This document shows positions 18,405-25,449 of a stretch of 64,000 nucleotides of DNA, one piece after another. Location: contig NZ_MVIJ01000023.1 in the NCBI RefSeq assembly GCF_002086735.1, forward strand, positions 1-64,000, given 5' to 3'. Both the position numbers and the translations under genes were made by a program. Below the pieces are notes generated by a model. That model was not told the DNA's origin and did not search any database. It saw nothing but the letters and a program-made list of their open reading frames with translations. The first letter of the stretch is position 1. Each line of letters starts with the position of its first letter. Source of the stretch: Mycobacterium scrofulaceum (GTDB taxonomy: Bacteria > Actinomycetota > Actinomycetes > Mycobacteriales > Mycobacteriaceae).

Positions 18405-18445
18405 AACGAAGCGCCCCCGGTCAGTTGGCCGGGGGCGCTTTCGTT
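18405..18445 (+). terminator. intrinsic terminator after groEL1
   Basis: AACGAAGCGCCCCCGG (18405-18420) pairs with CCGGGGGCGCTTTCGTT (18429-18445) around an 8-base loop, with a single bulge, and runs into TTTCGTTTT. It is a long GC-rich stem with a T-rich 3' side, 12 bases after the stop codon. Confidence 0.88.
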
Positions 18446-19164
18446 TTCGGAGAGGGGGTGGCTCCTAGACGGGTTTGCCCCAGAAGCATGGCAACGCGGA
18501 CGACTACGGCCACGCTCACTGAGCAGTCGGGACAGGGTCGGACTGGTCAGTCCCACTATGCTGCGTCCCGCGGCTGAGCGAACGCGACACCTGTCAGCGG
18601 GTTTTCAAGATCGATCCCGGCACTATTGATGATGGCGGTGCGGACGCGCTGGTCATATGCTCGGTCGAAACTGCTGCACTTGGCCACGCCGTGGGAGCGG
18701 CGCAGGCCCGACATCTACGCCTGATCGATGCCGCCCTTCATCGAGGCACGGGCGCGACGGTGTTGGCGGATCGCTGTGTTGAGCCCGCGGCGGCGCGCTG
18801 TCGCCGGGTCCGTCCCGGCGAAACCGGGCTGCAGTTCGGGGAACATCCGCTCGCTGCGGGTCTCCGGAGCGTCGTCGGCGGTGTCGCGCAAGTAGCGGTC
18901 CGGCAGCGACAACTTGGCCATCGTGCGCCAGTTCTTGGCGTACTGCAACAGGAACGAGTGTCTCAGTTGACGATTGCTCGCCGGCTGCACCCAATCATTC
19001 GGATCCACATGAAGACCGATCGGGTCGTGGCCGTTGTCGCCGTTGCGTCATCGGCGATCCGGATTGTTTCGCCGCGGGTGGGTTGGCTGACGCGGCAGCC
19101 CAGTCAACCGCGACTGCCGGCACCGAGCCCGCTATCGCGCCGATCCCGGGTAGGTACGAAATGG
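18446..19164. other. gene-poor left edge of the accessory island
   Basis: About 720 bases after the groEL1 terminator with no recognisable conserved gene. GC content and codon patterns are irregular. An imperfect palindrome at 18540-18553 (GGACTG-GT-CAGTCC) and a possible 97-codon minus-strand frame (18715-19008) are the only structures noted. It looks like decayed or junction DNA. Confidence 0.5.
18715..19008 (-). CDS. possible gene remnant
   Basis: A 97-residue frame starting MDPNDWVQPASNRQLRHSF and containing LPDRYLRDTADDAPETRSER. The first 60 residues have a protein-like composition, but no family is recognised and no good Shine-Dalgarno is apparent. It may be the C-terminal remnant of a larger gene whose other part is gone. 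Low confidence. Confidence 0.25.
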   Translation of the reverse strand: MDPNDWVQPASNRQLRHSFLLQYAKNWRTMAKLSLPDRYLRDTADDAPETRSERMFPELQPGFAGTDPATARRRGLNTAIRQHRRARASMKGGIDQA

Positions 19165-19289
19165 TGTAGCGTCAAGGTGCTGAGAATTTCAGCTGGTGCG
19201 GGATGAGTTTGGCCGTTTTCGCCGCTTAGCTCTAGGAGCATTGGCTCCGAGCCCTCACACGCCGGTGATCAATGGAACTTCAGGTCACC
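19165..19289 (+). promoter_or_regulatory. structured mRNA leader, copy 1
   Basis: A 125-base segment that closely resembles 29502-29627. Both start with TGTAGYGTC (possible extended -10, TGTAGCGT here) and share three hairpins. Hairpin 1 is 19179-19193 (GCTGAG, 3-base loop, TTCAGC). Hairpin 2 is 19235-19248 (GGAGC, 4-base loop, GCTCC). Hairpin 3 is GGTGATC (19264-19270) with GGTCACC (19283-19289), ending exactly at the ATG at 19290, so it would hide the ribosome-binding region. It is likely a cis-acting translational regulator; the ligand or factor is unknown. Confidence 0.6.
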
Positions 19290-19576
19290 ATGACTACATC
19301 ACTTGCTGTCCGTGCCGACACTCGCGTTTCCCTGATAGAGCTGCCCCGGACCGAAGCTGTTGATGATCCGCAGGGGTCGCGGTACTGGCTCAACTCAACC
19401 GGGCGAAGACACGCCAGTTCAACTCGCCGGCCGAGCCGATGGACCCACTCCAACAGGCACCGACGGGTGCGACAACGGTCGACGCGCCGAGCGTGACAAG
19501 CCTCGTGACCAGCGCGAATACGCTCGTCATTGCCGTCCGCATCCCGATTGACAGGAATGACCATGTCTGCTGTTAA
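19290..19576 (+). pseudogene. small gene with apparent one-base frameshift
   Basis: The ATG at 19290 abuts leader copy 1 and reads MTTSLAVRADTRVSLIELPR in frame, but after a GGGG run (19373-19376) the frame becomes Arg/Ser-rich and stops at 19496. If the run had one more G, translation would continue in a sound frame, VAVLAQLNRAKTRQF..., to a TAA at 19576, just past the kinase start. The predicted intact product is about 95 residues, of unknown function. Either a real decay event or a sequencing indel. Confidence 0.45.
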
Positions 19577-20660
19577 AGCGGCGAAGCGAAGCGTGACATC
19601 GGAACCGAACTACCCTCCGGTGCCGATGCCCGCAACGGTCTATCGGCCCATCGCCCAGCAAGCTCTCAAGCTGACGGGCGCCGAGATCGCACTGGTCGCC
19701 GTCGCAATCAACCACGACATACCCACGTCGGAGGTGGCCGATCTGATGATCGTAGAAACCGCCGGCTCCGCAATAACCTCGATGCCGGGCCATGTCATCC
19801 GCGTGGCCGGTACCTCCGTCGGGCAGGCCTGCCTGGAGCGAACCCCTCGACGTCTCAACAACTTCGACGTCGCCATCGACGGCGTCCAACATGCCGGCCC
19901 GACGCTGGTGCTTCCGCTGCGCACCACCGATGCCGTGGTGAGGGTGTTGGTCGCGGTGCGGCGTGACGGCGCCCGGACGTTCAGCGACGAGCAGCTCGAC
20001 ATGATGGCCGCATTCACCGACCGGGCAGCGCTCGCCTGGCAGCTGGGGGCCGCACAGCGCCGGGCGCGCGAAATCGACATTCTTGCTGACCGCGACAGAA
20101 TCGCCCACGGCCTGCACGACGTGATCCGGGGGATCTTTGCGGTCGAACTGGACCTACAGGGGACCATCCCGCGGGCGCGATCAACTGAGGTGCAGCAGAG
20201 ACTGTCCGGCAGCATTGATGATCTTCAAGGCGTCATTCGGGAGATTCGCACCGCAGTTTTCGACCTGGACGGGGCACCGCCGGACACCGCCCGGCTGCGA
20301 CATCGGCTCGACGAGGCAGTCGCGCGCTGCTGCGGATCCGAATTGGAGACCACGGTTCAATTCGTAGGCCCCTTGTCGATCGTCGATGCTGCACTCGCCG
20401 ATCACGCCGAAGCCGTTGTGCGCGAAGCGGTCAGCAACGCTGTCCGGCATGCCGCCGCGACGAGACTTGCGGTGACGGTCAAGGTCGAGGACGGCGTGTG
20501 CATCGAAGTGATCGACGACGGTCGAGGTGTCCCCGGCGACGTCACCGGCGGTGGCTTGACCAGCTTGCAGCACCGAGCACAGCAGGCCGGCGGCGCGTTC
20601 ACCATCGCGGGTGCCCCCGGCGGAGGTACCGTGCTGCGCTGGTCAGCACCGTTGCCGTGA
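19563..20660 (+). CDS. GAF-domain sensor histidine kinase, DosS/DosT-like C-terminal half
   Basis: A 365-residue kinase. An N-terminal GAF domain (about 20-165) is followed by a HisKA_3-type dimerisation helix with the phospho-acceptor His in RIAHGLHDVIRGIF, then an HATPase domain with EAVVREAVSNAVRHA (N box), IDDGRGVPGD (G1) and GGGLTSLQHRA (G2). It aligns with the second GAF and kinase core of DosS/DosT but lacks the first, heme-binding GAF. Compared with DosS (LHDHVIQRLF), one residue is missing after LHD. The ATG at 19563 has AGGA at 6 bases. No response regulator lies beside it. Cytosolic. Confidence 0.85.
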   Translation: MSAVKAAKRSVTSEPNYPPVPMPATVYRPIAQQALKLTGAEIALVAVAINHDIPTSEVADLMIVETAGSAITSMPGHVIRVAGTSVGQACLERTPRRLNNFDVAIDGVQHAGPTLVLPLRTTDAVVRVLVAVRRDGARTFSDEQLDMMAAFTDRAALAWQLGAAQRRAREIDILADRDRIAHGLHDVIRGIFAVELDLQGTIPRARSTEVQQRLSGSIDDLQGVIREIRTAVFDLDGAPPDTARLRHRLDEAVARCCGSELETTVQFVGPLSIVDAALADHAEAVVREAVSNAVRHAAATRLAVTVKVEDGVCIEVIDDGRGVPGDVTGGGLTSLQHRAQQAGGAFTIAGAPGGGTVLRWSAPLP

Positions 20661-20696
20661 TCGTCGCCGCGCTGCGACGATGAGTGGCTCAGGGAG

Positions 20697-21458
20697 TCAT
20701 CCGGCGGCGGACGCATCTTCCGCGGTTGGCGGCCGTCCGTCGCCGCCGGTGAGCGTCGCGGTCATGCCGGGGAGCAGCAGATCGAGGAAGCGGTCCAGCT
20801 CGGCGGCGCCATCATAAGAGGCCAGGGCGGGTGCCAGGGCACGCAGTTGAGGGAAATCGGTGATCGCGAGCCGGTGAAGACCGAGCCGGAGCACATGGTC
20901 CGTTTCCTCGGGTCGCTCGATAACCTCCTGTAACTCATTGAGGATGTGGCCGTATAGGTAGCCGAACAGCACTCGGTAAATGTGCAGGGCATCCTCGCCG
21001 GTGAAGCCGGCGGATATGAGCAGCGCGAGGACATCCTCTAGCGGCCGCAGCATTCCTGGTGGCCGCTGCCCGAGCGGGGTGGCCAAGGGTCGCGTGACCA
21101 GCAGCGGCACCACGTTGGGGTGCGTCAGGGCCAACTTGCGGAAGTTGTGCGCCACGGTGCGCAGTTGGCCCGCCCAGTCCGGGTCCGTACTGTCGACGGA
21201 TAGCTGTGCGAGCACAATCTCCGCGACCCCGTCGAGCACCGCGGCTTTGTTGGGCACGTGCCGGTAGAGCATCACCGGATCTCGCCCCACCGCTTCGCTG
21301 AGGCGGCGCATTGACAGTCCGTCCACACCGTCGCCGTCCACGATCCTGAGCGCGGTCTGCAGGATCATCGACCGGTTGAGTTGACCAGTGTCTCTGCCGG
21401 CTGCGGGCGGGCCCTCGTCGTCAGCGCCGGTGTTGGGGCCGGCCGACTGTCTCGTCAT
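20697..21458 (-). CDS. TetR-family regulator (TetR_C-type ligand domain)
   Basis: A 253-residue repressor. A disordered N-terminus of about 28 residues precedes the HTH, in which MRRLSEAVGRDPVMLYRHVPNKAAVLD is the usual TetR helix-turn-helix region (split here: SMRRLSEAVGRDP, then VMLYRHVPNKAAV). The ligand domain has VLFGYLYGHILNEL and RFLDLLLPGM, as in TetR_C_1 proteins. It diverges from the membrane-protein gene at 21618; the intergenic palindrome GTCAACAACGTTGAC probably is its operator, and a near-copy lies upstream of the HPF-like gene. It converges on the histidine kinase gene. Confidence 0.88.
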   Translation of the reverse strand: MTRQSAGPNTGADDEGPPAAGRDTGQLNRSMILQTALRIVDGDGVDGLSMRRLSEAVGRDPVMLYRHVPNKAAVLDGVAEIVLAQLSVDSTDPDWAGQLRTVAHNFRKLALTHPNVVPLLVTRPLATPLGQRPPGMLRPLEDVLALLISAGFTGEDALHIYRVLFGYLYGHILNELQEVIERPEETDHVLRLGLHRLAITDFPQLRALAPALASYDGAAELDRFLDLLLPGMTATLTGGDGRPPTAEDASAAG

Positions 21459-21547
21459 CGCCTTAGCACTTCCCTTCTGGCTCGTCTCGAAGCGGCCACC
21501 GAGTCAAATTCGACACCAAAATTAAACGATGGTGACAAACACTGATA

Positions 21548-21586
21548 GTCAACAACGTTGACAGCACCCTACCTGCGGTGTGTAAT
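21548..21586 (+). promoter_or_regulatory. promoter with palindrome over the -35 box, upstream of 21618 gene
   Basis: TTGACA (21558-21563), 17 bases, TGTAAT (21581-21586) is a near-consensus housekeeping promoter 31 bases before the ATG. The palindrome GTCAACAACGTTGAC (21548-21562) covers the -35 box. It lies between the divergent TetR and membrane-protein genes, so repression of both is the simplest reading. Confidence 0.75.
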
Positions 21587-21617
21587 GGATATCAAGCATT
21601 GCAATTGGAGACCCGAC

Positions 21618-22067
21618 ATGATTGTCATCGTTGGATTAGTTGTTCTATTCTTCGCCGTGGTCGTCGGGTTCCTCGGCGTGCTGAACAACGCGGGGGCCGC
21701 TCACCCGTTGAGCGAGAACTTCTCGGTGTTGGGCTACCACGTCACCGGATCGACCGGCACCCTTTTCCTCTTTGGGATCGTGATCGGCGCGCTGGCGATG
21801 CTGGGCATGAGCGTGTTGCTGGCCGGTGCGCGGCGCACCGCGGGGCGCGGGCGCGACGCCCGCCGCGAGCTCGCACGATCCCGGCGCGAAGTCGAGTTTG
21901 TGAACCGAGACCGCGAATTCCAAAACCAGCCCGTCGGCGCGGATACCGGCTCAATGGTGAACTCCCAATTGGTCACGACCCGCCCGAGGAGGAAGAGGGG
22001 ATCCTTCCTCGGGCGCCGGTCGTGGGGTCGGCAACCAACAGCACCGCGGGGCGGCGGACGCTACTAG
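21618..22067 (+). CDS. two-TM membrane protein with basic C-terminal tail
   Basis: A 149-residue protein. The ATG at 21618 begins directly at a membrane segment (IVIVGLVVLFFAVVVGFLG); a second membrane helix (TLFLFGIVIGALAMLGMSVL) follows a loop of about 30 residues. The tail is Arg-rich and probably cytoplasmic (coiled REL/REVEF segment, then RRKRGSFLGRRSWGR). The organisation resembles small LapA-type or stress-induced membrane proteins. It is controlled by the promoter and operator at 21548-21586 and is followed by a csbD-like gene. The function is unknown. Confidence 0.7.
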   Translation: MIVIVGLVVLFFAVVVGFLGVLNNAGAAHPLSENFSVLGYHVTGSTGTLFLFGIVIGALAMLGMSVLLAGARRTAGRGRDARRELARSRREVEFVNRDREFQNQPVGADTGSMVNSQLVTTRPRRKRGSFLGRRSWGRQPTAPRGGGRY

Positions 22068-22153
22068 GCGCCGAACCAGTCGACAGAGGAATTCCTTGTC
22101 GCGAGCTCTGATCCCTGCAATGAAGAATCCGCAACGAACAGAGATAAGAAGCA

Positions 22154-22327
22154 ATGAGTATAGGTAAGAAGATCGCCCACAAGCTTGAAGGGGCCAAAGG
22201 CGTCACCAAGAAGCTCTTGGGCCGCGCCACCGGCAACACCCGGCTACGCACCGAGGGGCGCGTCGATCAGTTCAAGGGCAACACGAAACAAGCAGGGGCC
22301 AAGGTCAAAGACGCCTTCAAGCACTGA
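22154..22327 (+). CDS. CsbD-like stress protein
   Basis: A 57-residue, Lys/Gly-rich soluble protein starting MSIGKKIAHKLEGAKG and ending KGNTKQAGAKVKDAFKH. The GKxKQ-type helical repeat pattern, small size and basic composition match the CsbD family, which is a general-stress (sigma-B-type) protein in Gram-positive bacteria. It is preceded by GAGATAAGAAGCA, containing a Shine-Dalgarno-like GAGA. It sits 86 bases after the membrane protein and 49 before another small membrane gene, probably in one operon. Confidence 0.75.
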   Translation: MSIGKKIAHKLEGAKGVTKKLLGRATGNTRLRTEGRVDQFKGNTKQAGAKVKDAFKH

Positions 22328-22376
22328 CCCGGCCATCCTCCTGCCCAGACATCCACACAGAAACTAGCTAAACGCC

Positions 22377-22556
22377 ATGATCACCCTCGGAATCATCCTT
22401 ATCGTCCTCGGGCTGCTCCTGCCCAGCCTCGTCCCTACCTTCGCCTTCGCCCATATTTGCTTGGTCATCGGGGTCATCCTCCTCGTCGTCGGCTTGTTAC
22501 TGATGGTCGCGGGACGGATGGGACACGCCGTCGGCGGCCGCCGCCACTACTACTAG
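22377..22556 (+). CDS. small two-TM protein (DUF6131-like)
   Basis: A 59-residue protein made almost wholly of two membrane segments, MITLGIILIVLGLLLPSLV and ICLVIGVILLVVGLLLMVAG, with a short C-terminal GGRRHYY tail. This fits the actinobacterial DUF6131 family. Its stop codon region is tandemly duplicated (15-bp unit). Probably the last gene of the small stress operon. Function unknown. Confidence 0.7.
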   Translation: MITLGIILIVLGLLLPSLVPTFAFAHICLVIGVILLVVGLLLMVAGRMGHAVGGRRHYY

Positions 22557-22576
22557 ACCGGCTACTACTAGACCGG
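22547..22576 (+). repeat. 15-bp tandem duplication across a stop codon
   Basis: CTACTACTAGACCGG occurs twice in a row (22547-22561 and 22562-22576). The first copy contains the end and stop codon of the DUF6131-like gene. A recent slippage-type duplication. Confidence 0.85.
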
Positions 22577-23339
22577 CCAGGCGTGCGTAACCCACCGTGT
22601 CGGCCCCGACGACTTCTCGTCGCCGTCGGCCGGTTGACTGCGCAAGCAGGGCCGCGTCACGCGGTGCCAAATCCCCAAGGTAACGCGCAGCTACCCCGCC
22701 CCAGTCCATAACTGCCACAGCTCGATTCGAGCGATTCCAACAACTAACCGCCACCCAACGAATCAATGAGACGACATGACTACCGGGAAGTGTCGTAGGG
22801 ATCGTCGTCATTGTCGCGGCAGCTCTTACAACACGCGGCGCAAGTCACGTCACACTGGCGCGGCTACTTCCCTCACCGAACTCAACCGGAAGTTCGAGCG
22901 CCCTCGAACTATTCGGAAGCCGGCCGGTGCCGTGAGCACCGCGCCAGGGGCGCCCCTGATTGTCTCTACCAGGCGCCACGTGTGAGGGTTCAAAAAGTGG
23001 AGGCCGCGCACAGACTTCCCGCCACTTACTCCCTCGCTTGGTTTGCCCCGCCTTCGGAATCCCATGTCGACTGGGCCGCAGCCATATCTCTGCGTCCGGT
23101 GGCGCGGCGTATACCCGCGCGGAGTACTTCGTGGACGGTCAAGTACGGCCGCCCTGCCCGTAGCCGGTGGCGTCAATCCGCCAATGGCGGCATGGTTGTC
23201 GACAACTTCTGCTTCGATGATGTGCGTCATTGACCGTCCCTCTGTCTGCCCGCGAAAGCGAGCTGCTGGTTTGTGACGCTTCCTACAAAATAGGGCGATT
23301 TACAAAAATGAGACGATCGAGAAGGGTGTGCAGGCGGCC
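22577..23339. other. gene-poor stretch
   Basis: About 760 bases with no convincing intact gene on either strand. The only candidate is the frameshifted small membrane ORF at 22776-22935. Several overlapping frames of up to 140 codons have irregular amino acid composition and no Shine-Dalgarno, and are not reported as genes. Confidence 0.5.
22776..22935 (+). pseudogene. possible frameshifted small membrane ORF
   Basis: The ATG at 22776 reads MTTGK and then an Arg/Cys-rich frame. With one base fewer in the GGG run (22785-22787) it would read MTTGSVVGIVVIVAAAL, a membrane segment, and end at a TGA at 22933-22935 after about 50 residues. It fits the style of the neighbouring small membrane proteins. 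Weak evidence. Confidence 0.3.
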
Positions 23340-23717
23340 CTAGTGGCGGATCGTCGCGCTGTTGCGCCGGCGGCTGCTCATAGGGTCGCGCGCTGACTTC
23401 TGGTGTTCAAGTTGCCGGATCAGCTCACGCTTTGCTTCGCAGATGGCGCGGGTGATGTCCGGGTTCTCAGCGGTCGCCACCAGTGGCGGACGACCGGGCA
23501 GGCTCGTGCGCAAAGTGACGCGCTGCTCCTTGCCGCCGCGGTCCTGCAACGAGACTTCCACATCGATGTCCCGCGGATCCCATCGTCCCAGCAGGTGCGG
23601 ACCGAGCGTCGACAACGTCTCCAATACGTGCGGCCGCTCCTTTTCTTTGAAACCCGCGCCGACGTGAAGCACCTGCTCGCCGAACGCATCTCGTTGTTCG
23701 TTGTCAGGGTTGATCAT
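23340..23717 (-). CDS. HPF/RaiA-like ribosome-associated protein
   Basis: A 125-residue protein with SD GGAGG before an ATG at 23717 (MINPDNEQRDAFGE). The body resembles the N-terminal S30AE/HPF domain: DIDVEVSLQDR strand, a conserved LVATAENPDITRAICEAKRE helix region, then LIRQLEHQKSARD. It lacks the long C-terminal dimerisation domain of the long HPF form. Such factors inactivate ribosomes in stress or hypoxia; in mycobacteria RafH is DosR-controlled. Here the promoter upstream carries the TetR-type palindrome instead. Confidence 0.7.
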   Translation of the reverse strand: MINPDNEQRDAFGEQVLHVGAGFKEKERPHVLETLSTLGPHLLGRWDPRDIDVEVSLQDRGGKEQRVTLRTSLPGRPPLVATAENPDITRAICEAKRELIRQLEHQKSARDPMSSRRRNSATIRH

Positions 23718-23888
23718 GGTCGTCCTCCGTAGAACTGCAGGGTGCACGCGGGCGCTCGGCGTCTTTCCCGACGCGTGTCGTGGTCGTTCGATGTTCGGAA
23801 CCGGTTTCCCGGGAACAGACGGAAACACGTTGATCGTTCGGCGAACTCCAGATGAGTTCCGGCGATAGCTGGTTTCCGGTATGTCTCA

Positions 23889-23928
23889 ATTAGACGCCCT
23901 TCACCACCGTATGTCAATAATGTTGACA
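23889..23928 (-). promoter_or_regulatory. promoter with palindrome over the -35 box, upstream of the HPF-like gene
   Basis: Reading the minus strand, TTGACA (23917-23912), 17 bases and TCTAAT (23894-23889) make a near-consensus promoter about 170 bases upstream of the HPF-like start. The palindrome TGTCAATAATGTTGACA (23912-23928) covers its -35. The core differs in two positions from the site at 21548-21562. Confidence 0.72.
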
Positions 23929-23970
23929 CATTGCGCCGGCGTGCAGGTGTCGTTTGAAATGTCTTGGGCC

Positions 23971-25449
23971 TCAGCGGCTCAGAACTGTGAGGAGTTCGGG
24001 GAGCGGCACGGTGGCGATACCGATGGCGGTGTCAGCGATGCCGTACGGCAGCACCAGGGTGTCGGCGTGGACTAGCGCGCCACAGGAGTAGACCACGTTG
24101 GGCACGTAGCCGTCCCGCTCATCTGAAGCGGGGCTCAGTAGCGGCTGCGGTAGTTGACCAAGGATTCGTGTCGGATCGTCGAGATCAAGCAGAATCGCCC
24201 CGATGCGGTAGGTGCGCATCGGTCCGACGCCGTGGGTGAGCACCAGCCACCCGGCGTCGGTTTCGATGGGCGGACCGCAGTTCCCGAGTTGTAACGCCTC
24301 CCATGCTCGGGTCGGGCTCTGGCAGGGGAGTGCGCTCGTCCAAACGGACAGGCGATCGGAGTAAGCAACCGTATTCGATTCGCGATCTGATCTCGACATG
24401 GCGGCGAAGTGACCGCGAATCCGGCGAGGAAACAGCGCCAGACCTTTGTTGGCGGCGGCGCTGCCGACGATCGGCGCGGAGGTGAAGGACTGGAAATCCT
24501 TGGTCGTGAGGAGTTGTTGGCCGATGTGGGATCCGCTGTAGGCCGTGTAGGTGGCGTAGAACATGACAGATCCGTCGTCGTCGATGAAACGGACGAAGCG
24601 TGCATCCTCCATGCCGCCCTGCTCTGCACCCATCGAGGGCCACAAGACGCGCTCGGAAAGTGTTATGCAGTCAGCGAACTCGACGGCATACGTCCGTTCG
24701 GCGATGCTGCGGATCGCGGAAATGGTCTCCTGGGCGTGTGCGCGGGTGCTCAGATGAGTCTGGAGCTGGGCGAGTTGTTGATCGAGAGCAGCCCGGGTGA
24801 AGCTCGTGTCGAGCCGGTCGAGGATATAGTCGGCGACCTCTCCGGCGTCGTCTAGTCGGGTGAGTTCGCTGCGGAAGACGGCCGCGTCGAGGAGCGCAGG
24901 CTTGGGCGTTCCGGCGGTGGCGAACGGAGCAGGATCGTCGATCGTGGCGCGGCCGGCTGCATCGACGACGCCGGTCCGGAACCCGATGGACGAACGGTGT
25001 CCCTCGCCGATGCCCCGGACGCTCAGCACGAATCGCAGGCTGCCTGCGACGGTTCCAGCCTGGTCGGGATGGGCCACGATGCTGGGGTTACACAACGCCG
25101 CACCTTCAAGGGCGTATTCACTCGTGAATGCCGCGCCCAGCAGCAACGTTCGCGCTTCGGAGAGTTCATGGCCGGGGTCCAGCCGATCGGTGAGTTCACG
25201 GGCGTGCCGGCGGAACGTGCCGGCAAGATCGCGGTGACGCCCGTCGAAGCGGACGACGACGTCGTCCAGCGAAGACCGCACCTGACCCTCGTCGAGGGCG
25301 AGGATTCGCGCCAACACCGCTCCCGCGCGGGACTCCTGGTGTTCGAAACCTTCCTGGCCCGGTACGAAGAGTCGGGTGATGACCCGCGACGGGTCGGCCA
25401 TGAGCCTCACGGGGCCGCGTGTGGCGAGAGCAGCCTGCGCGGAAGTCAT
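23971..25449 (-). CDS. GH130-family beta-mannoside phosphorylase/hydrolase
   Basis: A 492-residue five-bladed beta-propeller protein. LWPSMGAEQGGMEDARFVRF holds the conserved acid (GMEDAR), and NKGLALFPRRI, GNCGPPIETDAGWLV and YGIADTAIGIATV are GH130 signature stretches. Enzymes of this family phosphorolyse or hydrolyse beta-mannosides. The start at 25449 is chosen over a frame that runs 44 codons further because it forms an ATGA overlap with the upstream gene. It is the last gene of a three-gene operon with a toroid protein and a GT4 glycosyltransferase. The substrate is unknown. Confidence 0.82.
   Translation of the reverse strand: MTSAQAALATRGPVRLMADPSRVITRLFVPGQEGFEHQESRAGAVLARILALDEGQVRSSLDDVVVRFDGRHRDLAGTFRRHARELTDRLDPGHELSEARTLLLGAAFTSEYALEGAALCNPSIVAHPDQAGTVAGSLRFVLSVRGIGEGHRSSIGFRTGVVDAAGRATIDDPAPFATAGTPKPALLDAAVFRSELTRLDDAGEVADYILDRLDTSFTRAALDQQLAQLQTHLSTRAHAQETISAIRSIAERTYAVEFADCITLSERVLWPSMGAEQGGMEDARFVRFIDDDGSVMFYATYTAYSGSHIGQQLLTTKDFQSFTSAPIVGSAAANKGLALFPRRIRGHFAAMSRSDRESNTVAYSDRLSVWTSALPCQSPTRAWEALQLGNCGPPIETDAGWLVLTHGVGPMRTYRIGAILLDLDDPTRILGQLPQPLLSPASDERDGYVPNVVYSCGALVHADTLVLPYGIADTAIGIATVPLPELLTVLSR

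Noticed and set aside
18540..18553. Palindrome GGACTG-GT-CAGTCC as a DosR box
   Set aside because: The DosR consensus has GGGACT and AGTCCC with a 2-base gap and outer TT/AA. Here the gap is four bases and the flanks do not fit.
19179..19248. Leader hairpins as classic ANTAR dual-hexaloop targets
   Set aside because: The loops lack the A1/G4 hexanucleotide pattern; only a non-standard ANTAR target remains possible.
22850..23230. 126-codon minus-strand frame
   Set aside because: No Shine-Dalgarno, irregular composition and no family resemblance; it overlaps other weak frames.
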